Assembly (NCBI GenBank): GCA_005765155.1
Contig: VCCP01000003.1
Span: 4,650,001-4,714,000, forward strand
Source of the DNA: Zelopaecilomyces penicillatus
Taxonomy: Eukaryota > Ascomycota > Sordariomycetes > Hypocreales > Pseudodiploosporaceae
Direction: 5' to 3'
DNA: 64,000 nucleotides
The first letter of the stretch is position 1, and each line of letters starts with the position of its first letter. The translations under genes were made by a program, and so were the position numbers. The notes under the pieces were generated by a model, which was not told where the DNA came from, made no database searches, and worked only from the letters and a program-made list of their open reading frames with translations. Below, in pieces: positions 1 to 12,400 of the stretch.

Positions 1-252
1 AAAAAAATGGACTTAGAGCTTGATAAGAAGACAAAGGCTCAAAATATCGCATTCCCAATTGTCAAATAGGATTTCTAGAGCACGCGCTGTCTGTCGTGCT
101 CGTATCCTGCTCTCAAAATGTCTCAAAACGCCAATCCCTTCACTTTTACCCAGATATGACCCATACTCCGAAAGCTTGCAAAGAATGCCCCAAGATGCTA
201 CATGAAGGAAGATAAGAGCAACAAACGATTAATTGCTCGGTGGCGTCCCTGC

Positions 253-2179
253 TCAGTATGCCTGACCGGGGACTGGTTTTCTGCCAATGGGTCCCATTGG
301 AGGCCCTGGACGGGGTGGTGAGGATATCTGAGCTGGGTTCATTGGACTAAGTCCAGAAGGGCTCATTGCTCGATTAATGTTGCTTGGACTATGCGGCCGG
401 TCACCTGAAGTGCCTTGTTGCATAAATCCAGGAGAGCCAGCTCGGGCAGCATGCATGCCTTGAGGCCCCAGCGGATGAGGAAGAGGGTAGTTGGGTGGTC
501 GTCCGGGACTGCTGGGATTAACGGGGGGTCCAGGACGGACGCCACCTGGCTGTGGTCGAGGCTTGACAGGTCGGGTTGAGAGACATGTACGTGGAACAAC
601 GCCTTGCTGAGATCTATCCATCCGGGTACATAGGGCCTGTTGAAACGGTGTCAGCAATGAACGGAGAAGATTAAAAGTTTTTTTTTTAATCTCTTAAGCA
701 CAACTTACCCAGCCGTCATCATATTCGTGAAGTAGACGAACTAACTCTCCAGCCTTAAGCTGCATTTCGTCCTCCAATGTGGGTTTGAAATCCAGCTGAA
801 CTCGATGAACAGCAGAATTCGCAAAATTTGAAATGGCACCTGACGAACTAGAACCAGCCGAGCCAGGTGGGCTGTTATGACTGCGCATGGATGTTTTGCG
901 AGTCAAAACTGCAGCGCCAGTGATAGCTGTCGCCCCTGCAACTGCACCCGCGACTACAGCAGGCGCATTGGTAGTGGACGGAACTTGGGTAGTTGGTCCC
1001 GACGTTGGCACATTTTCTTCCTCTATAATAGGGGCAGGGATGCGCTCAGCCTGTGTTCCAAATGGGTTGGCTGGATGGTTGCTCTGGCTGGTGGATGGAC
1101 GCTCCCATGCGTTACCGCCAACGGCTCGGCTGGAAGTGGGAGATAGAACCATTGTTGTTCCCTTGCTGGCTCTTTTATCCAGGCCGAGAGTAGGGAGGAA
1201 TTGGGTGACAGGTCGAAGACTGATACGGGGGGCGTTGGGTTGGGCTCGATCAGACATCGGCCCGGGCGTGCCAGTTGCTCCAGCCATGGGGCCATGAAGC
1301 TTTTCATCATTCAGGCCCATCCGTTGGCGTTGGGCCTGTCTTCTGTGGCGATTAAAGACAAGAAACACGATCAATCCCACAAGCAAAACGCCTCCTAGAA
1401 CACCAAAAGCGATCCCAGCCTTGGCTCCTGGGCTGCTTCCTTGCTCACCATCTCCCTTGCCGGACGATGATGGTGAATCTGTACTAGAAGTGGCTGTGGG
1501 GTTTGTTGATACGCTTGTTGAGATGTAGGTTTCCGATAGAGACGCCTGGCCAGTTACCTCACCAGTTGGCTGGACAAGAATAGTATCAAAGGTGGTGGCG
1601 TCTGATGGCGCGTGGATGACACTGGGAATAGAGGTTGGGCTTTTGGATACCTTTTTATCCTTAGCACTAGACGTCTTTTCGGTTTCGCGTTTCTGAGTCA
1701 CTTGATCTTTCTTTGGGGACTCAGTAGGCGATGGATTGTTCACTCCACGCACAGTTGAATAGCCTCCCACGGGACCTTTGAAGGTGGGTTCCATGGTTTT
1801 ATAGACAGTACGGACAATGGTGGCTGCGCCGACTAGACAAATGTTAGTATGAGCAAAGTAACGGTGCGGCAGCGCCTATGGTCTCGAAGTCAAGGCTCGT
1901 TGGTTGTAATGTTAGCCATAACGTACCTCGATCACCACCACCACCACCTCCTCCTCCTCCACTGCCACTACCGCGACCGTGGTCATCATCGTCATCGTCA
2001 TCATTGTGGTCTCTTTCCACCTTGCCTTTTCGCTTCTCATCGATTCCATCAATAAACTCGCCAATCTTGTCGAGTAAGCCACGCCGGCTATGCATAAATC
2101 GGTGCGAAATAGACATTGTATCTATAGTACTCGAGACTTCGCTTGTGGTAGAATTTGGTTGGTAGGCATCAAATGCCAA
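253..2179 (-). CDS. Single-pass membrane protein with C-terminal SH3 domain
   Basis: Three exons: 2179-1927, 1832-709 and 636-253, giving 586 residues. Introns of 94 and 72 bp carry GTACGT and GTAAGT donors, and the joins restore a continuous SH3 domain. The N-terminal ~84 residues end in an Asp run followed by a Gly run. A Ser/Thr/Pro-rich segment precedes one hydrophobic span at about residues 223-244, which is followed at once by RHRRQAQRQR, so the N-terminus is probably outside. The cytoplasmic part is disordered until the SH3 domain at about 430-490, where ALYDY-like, EYDDGW and QGVVPR-like blocks can be read across the second intron. A Pro-rich tail follows. Fungal proteins of this plan (TM then SH3, as in Fus1) act in polarity, mating or cell-wall signalling; that role is inference here. 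The start is the first ATG of the open exon; a Met at residue 22 is an alternative. No close named family member is recognised. Confidence 0.82.
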
Positions 2180-5100
2180 ATTGCCAAGGGCTGGCAGTAG
2201 TTGATCGTTTTAGCCAGCGGCTCGAACTGTCGATATTGATCGTATGTAAGTTGCTAAAGTACAACGTTTGTGAAGAAAGTGCGAGACGTAGAGTCAAAAG
2301 TCGTCCCAGGAGAGCGAAAGGAAAGCCTCGGACGGCAATGGAAATGAAGGTAAGAGCAAGGGTGGCTGGTCCAGATGCCAGGCAACGGCGAAGTGGGTGA
2401 GCAAAAGGTGAGCGAGAAGCCAAATGTACGTGCGCACACACGAATTGTTTGGAGGCCCACGATGCTACCACACACAGAAGCGCACCCAGGCGGCTGGTCG
2501 GGTTTGTGTTATTATTGAGAGAATGAATGGACCGACCGACACACAGCGCACGGTCGAAGGCTTGAAGTGAATGGTGGTGTGGCAACAGAACGATAGTGGG
2601 TGGTAAGAGGGAAAAAGGAAGGGGAGGAGTGAGCGAACAATGGTCATGGACAAAGGGGACGGGGATGAGGATGGGTAAAATGGGGGCTCAAGCCTCAAGG
2701 GAAGGGTCTTCTGTGGGTATTGGGCGATTAGTGCATCCAAGGCCTACCGCAGGTAGGTGGGTGCTAGTCGTGTTGGTGTCAGTCAGTGCTGGAAGCCAAT
2801 GCGGTAGGTGAATGCAACTGCATCCTGCTTGCATATCTCTTGGTCCACAGCTTAATTATTGTCGTATCTATCCGTACCAAGGTCTATGTTCGTATGACAA
2901 GACGTGCCAACCGTCGCGACTCACCCACCAACACACATTTCCAAGGCACCGCGACGCAAGAGACAGCGAGGGAGGCTCATAAAACGCAAGACACCTGTCT
3001 AACGCAGCAACCGCATTTGCCTCCCGTTTTGCGTCGTCAGGCACTTGAATTGTTTCTCTGGGTTCCGTTTCCGAGGCATCAAACCCTGCCCAAATGCGGC
3101 CAAATCCGCAGGAACCAAAAGACCAGATGAAGATCACCAAATGCATAAAAGGCAATCAGCGGTGGCGCCGACGACCAGGCAACACGACCCTTGAACCCAG
3201 GCTATTGGCAGCGCCCAGCACTCATCCGCAGCAGCAGCCAGCAACCTGGGAGCCATACGGACGCAATGCCAGGGCTCTTGTCAGGGCTTGTCGTGGCTCA
3301 TCAGGGCTCATCCATCAGTATCCCAACTCATCAGGGAACTTGGCATGTTGGAAAGCTCTTCTCTCAGCGCGCCCGCCGCCGCAGGGGTCCGTGCAGGGGT
3401 TGCTCCCGTCCAAGCACCCCTAGAACATCCCTACAGATCCAGGGACAGGCGCCTCCCTATTGGCTGTGTAGACCACTAGTCCAGGAACGGCTTGCTTGGG
3501 GGACTCATTTGGAGGGGCCGTGCGCCAGATACTCTTTTTCCTGTGTGGGGTCGCCGCCCTCGCCAGCCAGATCACGAGGAGGCCACTCGCTTCCCTTATC
3601 CTGCCTGCTCGTAATGCCTGTCATGCTTTCCTCATCCCACACGCCAATTATCGATTTCAATCAGCCTGTCAGTGTCAGCCTCCCCGCCTCTTTTCCTCAT
3701 TTCAAGCCAATAGTACGAAATACGAAATATCTCGTCCTTTGCAAATGCCAAGGCTCTGCAAGCCCTTATTACCACGAAGCTCAGATACAGTTTACAGATG
3801 GTATGCTGCGGCGAAAGCCAGTGTTCAACTCACGCCGTCGCGTTTTCTTCGCCTATAACCTCGACCAAGAAACGGACCGGCCGCATCCTTCTTGCAGGAA
3901 TGCATACGTATATATGTACAGTACTGTACGTGCAGGTAGGCACAGAGTCATTTATTGTTGTACGAGTACCGAGAGCGATAACTGGCTCCGTAGGCCCACA
4001 TGGGCTATACGGGTACGGGTGGTCTGGGTGCCAGCTTCCAGAAACTATGTTGAAGATCATTGCTTCTCTCTACTTGGCCTGGAATCTAGGCCACAACCTC
4101 ATTCTACTGCCCTCTAATTATCCGATGCAAGGCCCATTACTTCATCCCCAAACAGGACTTATTTCCTATATTTAATTACCTAGCTACTCAGACAAGGACC
4201 TCGCTGGCTTCTCCCAGCCCGAGTCAGCTTGTGGCAGCCAGTACCAGTATGGACCGCGCCCAACATACAATACCTCACGTATTGTACTCACTGGAGACGT
4301 CACCAACTGTGGCATGCATGCACGCAAAGCCACCCATGTCACCATGAACATGCAGGCAATCCAGAAGCTAGTCAAGGACATGAAACATGAGTCTCCCAGT
4401 TTAGTTCGCTCTCCGCTAGCCACTAGGTGCTAGCGTCTTCCCCTGCGGACTGTTCCTGGACGAGGACCAAAGTCAACCTTCTCTATTCGGCATATAATCG
4501 ACGTTGTTGCCCCTTGTCGCCGGTGATATGGACGGGAAGCAGGGAAACCCGTATTGATGCCCCGTTGGCAAACCGTTGCTGTTGAAAGATTTTCAGAGTT
4601 CATCGTGATCTGGGAATGTTCGTCAGTCGTCGATCTGACTCCGAAGATCGTCAAGAGGGCAGTGCAACCCCCTACGATGAGTAGTTCGGCCATACGGCCT
4701 GCAAGTATTACTAGAGTTTGGCTCACATGTCTAGGTGCCCCAGTCGTCAACTGTGTGCCGCTCGGCTGAACTCCATCTGAGCAAAATCCACTTGTTGACA
4801 GTATGCGATCAGCCCCTTCACTTGTCAACACTATGACACATCTCTGCTCCCATCACTGCATTTTTTAAAACTAGTAAATGATTTCATCGCTGTGCTGTCA
4901 CTGTAGCCAATTCTTATTCTATTGTATCTTTCCTTTCTTAACAAGTTTTCAGGTGTTTGCCTACTATACCCAATCGCAGGGGTTGGGGACATGGCTGCCA
5001 TGTGCTGCTCATAGAGCACAATGCCAATGCCCATTCCCAGCAAACATGCAATGTCCACAAAATGACAGAGAAAGCTTTAATTGTGCCACGCGGAGTCTTG

Positions 5101-6403
5101 ATCAAGCTCCAGTAGTGGCTTCCGTCACCGTCGCCACCGTCTGCATTGGTAGACTAGAGATGTACGATGGACGCACGCACAGGCTTAATTGGGTATATTA
5201 AGCCTCCAGTTCGACCACTGCCTTTTACCAGTATGAGCGTTCATAGGGATACCACACGGGCCGAACATACACATTGATCCATTCCACACACGTTCACATG
5301 TTGCAAAGGCAAAGGCAAAGCCAGCCCTGTTGGGTCTGGGAAGCGACACAGACGTGGGGCATTGTGGCGCCGGTGCCCAGCTTACTTTTCGCATCAGAGC
5401 GCTTCCTTTTAATAATACATATCTAGACACGCATTATATCAGATATTAATGAACAGGCAGGTCAAATTCAATGTGGGAATAGCGTCTCTACTCCTTCCTT
5501 TTCCGATCGCCTTCAGCCACCATCTACGTAGTACCCGTTTTGATTCAGCTGAAGCCTATGCAAGACATGGCAAGCATATAAGCATACATATGCGCATGAT
5601 GCCAAGTGCAGACTCCAGACTTTCGTGATTCGGATTAGAGCCTAGACGTGCTGGATAGGATGAGCTTGACGTTTTTGGTTAGTTGTAATTATCAAGGACG
5701 TGGAGCAAAAAAAAACATCGGCAGCAATATGCTTGTGTCTTTGACAACCAGTGAGTGGTATTTGTGCTATGGCCGCCCACTCCGCGACTATCACTGCTCC
5801 CACGATGAGAGTTAAAAGGCTGCCATTAGCGGAAGAGTTGGGTTGTGTGGGCGAGCAATTGTATGCTGGATGAGTCTCATGTGGTTGTCTTATACCACCC
5901 ACCCTACAACACGGACACTGATCGTGCATTCCACACGTGGATCGGCCACCTCTACGATTCTACCCCGAGGCCTAGCCCGCTCACACAATGTGGCTAGAAC
6001 CCCGTTCTGCATCCCAATGTGTAAATGACTGTGAGAAAGGATAACCGGGCCGGTCAGGCCATCCAGGATGTGGGTTGAGGTTTCAGCTGCGGCTGTCTTT
6101 TATACGAGAACTACTATTTGAGTTCCATCAACGGCAGCTGATCGACTACTCTCTCCTAGAATTTTATTCAGTATTCATGAAATATATATCCGTTGAAATG
6201 CTCATCCGGCATTATATATCAAAACCGAGGCGTCACAAATAGCCAAAAACACAATGACAAGCAGATGCAGCTAATATGCAAATGTTATAACAGTAAAAGT
6301 GTCCAGGGTATAAGGCTGCAAAATGTCTACAACTCTGTTGTAAATAGTCCTCCTCCTTTTTTTATACATTCGTTGGAACTCCCCCCGTTCATTCGTCTTC
6401 TTT
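2180..6403. other. Intergenic region, no supported gene
   Basis: It holds the upstream region of the SH3 gene and the 3' side of the AFG1 gene. Open frames occur on both strands, including a 308-codon one at 3191-4117, but their predicted proteins lack domain-like composition. Short minus-strand frames at 4430-4831 and 5642-5929 each contain one hydrophobic stretch with nothing else recognisable. About 3265-3350 contains several imperfect copies of a CATCAGGG-like word. A small multi-exon gene cannot be excluded. Confidence 0.5.
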
Positions 6404-8220
6404 TTACATCGAGTCTTCCATTTGCCGACTGCGAGTCTTGGTCCAGTTGTCTTTATCGCTCTTGCCACCCCTATTCTCCAGGCCCATGCCCCTTTCAACC
6501 CACTCCTTGCTCTCCATGTGACTTAGCCTGCTCAGGGCTCTGGCAAAGGCGAAGGCCTCCTCCTCTCCTGCAAAGACGCCCGACATTTTGAGGCGCTCAA
6601 TGTTCATCTCCAGGCTCTCCGTTGCGTTGTTTTTGTTGTTTTTGTTGTTCAAAGCTGCCGAAGCAGTATCACCGCTGCCGCCTTGCTTAGCTGCCGCTCT
6701 CTTGGCATCCTGCTCCGCCAGGCTATCTGCAATTTCGTCGCGGGAGACGAAGAGCTCAGTTAGTGGCTTCTCAGTTGTCAACACCAGCTTGGCATTGCCC
6801 TCATATACAGCGTCTATGAATGTGATGAACCGGCGAGCTAGATCGCGCTGCTGATATGTCATGCCGGGCACTTCTGTGACCACAAAGGCCTCGTACTTGC
6901 GAACTAGCTCAAGATAATCTGCTGCTGACTTGGGCTGCCCAATGAGCTCGTCGAATGTGAACCAGGCGCACCGCCCGCTGACTCGAGGTACAAAAATATC
7001 TCGACCCCAAACCCGCTGTGTCTCAGAGTGAGGCGCAAGGTGATCGGGATCCCCCAGAAATCGGAACCACTTCTCGGCGTGTGAGTTGGCATGTGTATCA
7101 AGCGGGGTGTGGTATACCCCTGAGGGTGGTCTTGGAATTTTGCGATAATCCGTAGGCGAATCCAGATTGATGACATGTAGACGGTTTTTTAAAAGATTGA
7201 TCGCCGGGATGAAGGAATCTCTTTGAATTCCATTTTTGTAAAGCTCGTCAGGGTGTCGGTTCGATGTTGTAACCAGCACCACTCCGTGAGACATGAGCGC
7301 TTCCAGCAATCTAGCAATTCTGTCAGTACTGAAAATGTCTTCCATCGCCACCTTCTCCAAGAACAGGGTGCCAAACCTCCTCAATATCATGGCATTTGCC
7401 ACATCTGTGCACTGAAATTCATCAAAACAGAAAACGTTTCCTTGCTCGGCAAGATCCGCCACCACGAACGGCACCGCATCAATGTCGCTACCATGCTCCA
7501 TCTTCAACCTGTGCATACGGCGGTGAACATCCTCCATAAAGTTGTGGAAATGTATGCGCGTCTTCGTTTTTACTGAGCGGGGCAGTGTGTCGTAGAAAAG
7601 ATCCATGAGCATTGTCTTGCCGCTGCCCACATCGCCAAACAGATACAGCCCTCGGGGAAGATCCTCTGGGATGTCACCAACTGCAGAGTCGCCCTTGCGG
7701 CCCTTTCCAAAGAGCGAGGAGAATACTGATTTCTTTGTAGGTTTCATGAGGTCGAAGCTCGGGTGGATGACAGGAGGGGCGTTGTAATCGCGCAATTCGT
7801 TGTGAAGGTGTCCAAGACTCTCGATGATGCCTGCAATGGGGTTGCATGTGAGCCATTCTGCCAACATCCATTGTTTGACACACGATATCAGAATTCGCTA
7901 AGCTTACTCCTCTGGTGCTCATCGTTTCTCAGTGTTCCGGCATCCACCCGTCTGTCATATTCTTCCAGCGGCCCTATGTCAGACGTCGCCTTCTCAGACA
8001 CAGTCGTCAACGGCCGGGCAGTAGCGGCGCATGCTCGAGGGATAACGGCTCTCCCTCCTATTTGTTTCCTCCTCGGTTGCTGACATTCTGATGGCGCATG
8101 CGACGCCGTACGTGATACTGACACAGGTCGGAGCGACGTGGACAAGGCTCTCTTGTGAGGACAGCATGCCGAGGCTCGTAGACGGCGCAGAGGGGCAGTG
8201 GCTGCGGCGCCGCCCCGCAT
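6404..8220 (-). CDS. AFG1: AFG1/LACE1/ZapE-family mitochondrial AAA ATPase
   Basis: Three exons: 8220-7908, 7830-7377 and 7310-6404, giving 557 residues. The first 77 bp intron (7831-7907) joins DEHQR to the IIESLGHLH block. The second, 7311-7376, is 66 bp with no in-frame stop, and is called because its removal restores the family block MILRRLLEALMSHGVVLV. Its branch site TACTGAC sits just upstream of the acceptor. Family landmarks are GPLEEYDRRV near residue 90, Walker A GDVGSGKT at 170-177, Walker B VFCFDEFQ near 240 and the TSNRHPDELYKNG sensor region. The first 60 residues are Arg/Ala/Ser-rich without acids, as expected of a mitochondrial presequence. Yeast Afg1 and human LACE1 are inner-membrane ATPases tied to turnover or quality control of respiratory subunits. 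A low-complexity KNNKNN stretch lies near the C-terminus. Confidence 0.93.
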
Positions 8221-8721
8221 ATTTGACTCTTGAATTGATAATGTCCTTTTCCTACAGAGCTTCGGCTACTCTGGTGCCTTAGCAACGCGAGACAAAGTTT
8301 TGGGTTAGCTTAAACAAGGAGCACAATGGTGCAAATGGTTTGATGCGCTTAACGCGGGACAACGTCATAAGCAATGGAGGTGTTTGATACCGATTGAGGT
8401 CCGAAAGCTTGCCGGAAATCCATCTTCCCGGAGTTTAAGCGACGACGTCACAGGTAGCTACCCTAGAGCTTAGAGGGCTCAGGCGATCGATAATATCAAA
8501 TGAAAATGCGACTAAGTGATTCTAGTCTCGGTATTTCTGTTCTAATGAGTTGAACATACCTTGGGAATTGTAATTATATTATTGGTGTTTCTAATTATTT
8601 ACTTGCTCATAAGCGGGTATTGAGGGAACTCCGTCCCTGTATTCCAATGCACGCATACTGTTCTTGATGAATCCATCCCTTCAACACAACCAGATGCAGT
8701 CTAGAATTTAAAATGTTGCAT
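8221..8721. other. Spacer between AFG1 and the cupredoxin gene
   Basis: About 500 bp. It carries the AFG1 promoter and the 3' flank of the next minus-strand gene. The part from about 8510 to 8600 is AT-rich. No gene or conserved site is visible. Confidence 0.6.
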
Positions 8722-9431
8722 CTAGGACAAGAATAATGCAGCGCCAAAAGCACCTAGAAGGCCCATAATGGGAGCGCGTAGGGCAAGACCATCATTGTCC
8801 TTGTCATCGCTGCCTTTTTTGCCATCATCCTTGCCGTCCTTGCCGTCCTTGCCGTCTTTGTCGCCAGCAGAACCATCGTTGTCGACCAAGTCACCTCCAT
8901 ATACAGCCTTGCCAGGAGTAACGGCCTTGCTCAGGACGGCGGCACGCTCCTTGTAATCCGTCAAATTTTTGGTGGCAGTGGGATTTATGATGCCGACCAT
9001 GCCTTCAGCACATTCGTTGCCCTGGGAGGAGTAGAATGCCACGGGATCAGTGCCATTGACCGTGACGCGAAAGATCTTGTCCTGTTTGCTGAATGATTAG
9101 CGGATGAAGCTACGACGAATCTGACATGTATAAAAGTCAAGAACTATGAGTTTGAAGAACGCACAGCTTCGCTCTTGTCCGTAGGCAGAAATCCGGAGTA
9201 GAAGCCAGTCCCCAGTTGCAGAGGCGAGCAGGGGTACTGGTAGTCGCCAGCGACGACGCTGTGATTTTTGGCCTGGAAGTGGAACTCGATGATGGTGCCG
9301 TCTGCTGCCTTGATGGAATCAGGGTCGAATTTGTTGTCGCTTGTGGCCGTAACTTTGATTGTCTCAGCGTTGGATACGCAGGCAAGGGCTGCAGCTGCCG
9401 CGAGACAGTAATACGCCTTGAAGGAAGGCAT
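8722..9431 (-). CDS. GPI-anchored extracellular cupredoxin-like protein
   Basis: Two exons, 9431-9165 and 9081-8722, with an 83 bp phase-0 intron that joins DKSEA to DKIFRVTVNG; 208 residues. A signal peptide covers about residues 1-22. One cupredoxin fold follows, with the NHSVVAG (His57) and YPCSPL (Cys68) blocks and the closing block AFYSSQGNECAEGMVG (105-119). A Gly/Asp/Lys-rich linker and a hydrophobic C-terminus (GLLGAFGAALFLS) indicate a GPI anchor, placing it at the cell wall or plasma membrane. Fungal members usually have FYC and HC in the closing block to bind type-1 copper. Here Ser107 and Glu112 stand at those positions, while Met117 and the probable Cys68-Cys113 disulphide remain, so copper binding is doubtful. 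These proteins are abundant on fungal surfaces, without a settled function. Confidence 0.88.
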
Positions 9432-12400
9432 TGCGAAACCAATGGCGGAGGAGGAGGAAGAGGATAAAGAACGAGAAGATGCGGCGAGGTCTGATCCTGG
9501 TGTCTTGGTCTTCCTTATGGAGGGATACTGTAGATGGTTATGGAGAAGATGGCGAAATAATGAGAGAGTGGAAGATGTTGTTTAGAAAACTCCTGGCAGC
9601 CATGAAGTCTAGGTAGGTGAATTCCTTGGGCAGCAAATGTGCTTGCTTTGTTTGTTCCATTTGCCCTCCAATCCTGGAGCCGAGAAAGGAGGACCCTCAA
9701 TGACGCAGTGAAACACGAGCTGGGTTCCTTGGTACTGCGATAATACGAAGCTGACGGGGAGATATAACAGGATCTGACAGTCTGAGCCCCCTGGTGCACT
9801 GCCCTCTTGCTCCAAAGCAGGAGAAAGCCAGAGTTCATGGGAGAGAGTAATTATTTCTCTTGAATTGTTCGTGTCTTCTGCATTCGGAGCCCGGCGAGCC
9901 AAACACTGACCAATATTGAATGGGCAATAATGCTCAAATCTCTAGACGAACGGGAATTGGGCGTGATCATGGCGTTTCATCTTGGCTAAGTTCGCAGATC
10001 ATCTCCATAGTAAACCGTGATGGACTGACTGGTCGTATCCAAAAGCGCTGGCATCACAAAAACACACACGGAGGAAAAAAAAGCATCCAGCAACACCATT
10101 TTCCCTTTCCTTTATTTCTTCTTACAAGAGGTATGATCGCATAAATCGCGTGCCTGGAATGAAGTGCAGTAGAAGCATCATGGGCATCTCCAAGGAAACG
10201 CGTTGGAGCAAGCATGAACCATGCCTCATGGGTAAGCGTGACGTTATTTTACAGTGCATGAACCCAATTAAGCCGCCTGAATGGCCCGTCATGCCGACGG
10301 ACATTAGAACAATAATACTTCCAAGCCTTGGTCTACTCCGGAATACTAACAATTAATTTATCTTTACAGATGATAATTTGATGTTCTTCTACTTTTGCCA
10401 AGTGCTATTTGTGCCGGACTCGGCTGTTGTTTAGAAAGAAAACAGAGTTCTGTGATGCGAGAACGCGGTGGATGTCGTGTTTCTGTACCTAAGCAAACGA
10501 CAAATCCGGTCTCCCGAGCCAAGAAGCTCTGTTTCCATAGAAAGAGTCCACCATACGTATTCAGATCGCCTGTGTGGAAAGCAGCTGTCTACCTGATACT
10601 TACTGCGCAAAGACCCAAGGACGGCTCACGAAGCCTCAGTTTGGAGATGATGACTCGCGGAAGAGCCACGTCTAGTCAAGGCCGGAGACATGTAAATACA
10701 TGGCTCAAAAAGAAAAGTAAAGAAAATCAAGTGACCCAGCCAGGACTGATTCAGAAAAGATACTTTCACAAGCTATTCAGAAAGCCGTATACTGTTGAGT
10801 ATTTGGTAGGTAGTTGACAATATGTTTCTGTAGATGGTTTTCTTTTTCATTTCGTCCTCCCTCTTATTTCTACGTCATGTCTTTTCTGTGGCCTGTGTGT
10901 GTAGGGAGGGTATGTTCTTCCACTGACCCGATACTGCTGACTCACCTCATTTTTTTCTTCTTCTTCCTCCCCCCCTCCCCTTTCCTTCTCCTATTCACCA
11001 AGATTAAAATGATTACAATACCTTTGGCTATGACAATAGTTTCTATTCTTGGCGTTGTTTCGTCGCGAGCAATGTGCCAGAAGCGGATGTAAATTTCAGA
11101 GGCGGCGGGTTTGGCTCAGCTCAAGCGGTGAGCGGGGGGGACGAGCTGAGCTGGCCGGCTACTAGACTTGCATGAAGCACTCGTCCTGACTCCTACATAT
11201 GCCAAAAACTACTTGGCTTCGCAGGAGATCGTCATGGCTAGTTTCCAGTGGGAGATCCTACGGGACACTCTATATGCTATCTATCCGCTAGCAGTTTATT
11301 GAATGGGCGGAGGAAGGTCTTAGCAGTTTTCCACCACGCAGGTCGACTAATTTTGGTCACATTGGATTTAGTGTGCCCCATCACTACTGTAAGTACTTTG
11401 GTCATTTGTTTTTTTGGCCTATTGTGTGTGTACTTTGATCTGTCTATCTATTATAAGATATAATCTGCGAGCGCCATGTGTCTCGTAGCCTCTGTTGTTT
11501 TGGCATATCTGGGCGGGCATCACAGACGCCGCTGCTTACTCTAGTTGGTATAACCTTTACCACCCTCGCAACTAAGACACCCGGGCATTGTTGTTTCGAG
11601 AGTTTCTAGTCTGTAAGCTTCATCAGACAGCTGTACCTAACAGCGGCCGTTGCTGTCTATTTTGGTACAGCGGCGCCCCGATAACGGGCGGCGAAGTAAC
11701 GCCCCGGGTTTGCTTGACCGGGAACACGTGAATTACCGTGACGCTCGGGAGGGAAATGGTTCCAATGACCATCGAGGTGTGCTAATGTTGGAGCGGCTAT
11801 ATCATACTAACATAACGCATATAGACCTAAGGACCGAGATGCTAGCTGATAGTCTACCGTCAATGCCTAGATATGCAAAAAGGGTGGCCGGTTGATGATG
11901 CCTACCTACCCATCCAAGTTGAAAACAGGATCGAGGCCACCTCGGCCCTATTTCCATTTGCCTTCTGCACTAATCAAGGCTACGGCAATTGAAGTGCAAC
12001 CTGTATTTTGCTTACTGTCACTTCGGTTCTAACCTGCCTGCCGGCAACGCATCGGCCTGTTTGTTCATCAACCCTGATATCAGCATTGTGCCATATCCCA
12101 CTTAGTCCTCCCACATTGATGACCAAGGCAGGTAGAAGAGCACAAACAAAAGTCCGAACCTAGCCAATGCCCAAAAGAGGATTCATACGAGGCCAGATTA
12201 TTAGAAGTTTGGACCCGTGGGAGAGGCGACTAATAAATTACTCCCGACACGGATGTATTGGCTGGTCTCCCGCGAGCACCCTCGCATCCCGGTTTAGTTT
12301 CGCACTGTGAAAAGTCCAGGGAAACCACCCCCCCTCCTCCATACCGTGCCGGGTAATAGTCTGTGAGAAGTTCATACTGTAATAAGGTAGGATTTGTTGC

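Noticed and set aside
3191..4117. 308-codon open frame on plus
   Set aside because: Composition is random, with scattered Cys/Trp/Arg and no domain. Overlapping frames of similar length exist, and there is no coding bias.
10395..10817. 140-codon open frame on plus
   Set aside because: Random composition with no start context or partner exon; it lies in a gene-poor interval.
11650..11895. 81-codon frame on plus in the gene-poor interval
   Set aside because: Short and unsupported, with no neighbour exon, signal peptide or motif.
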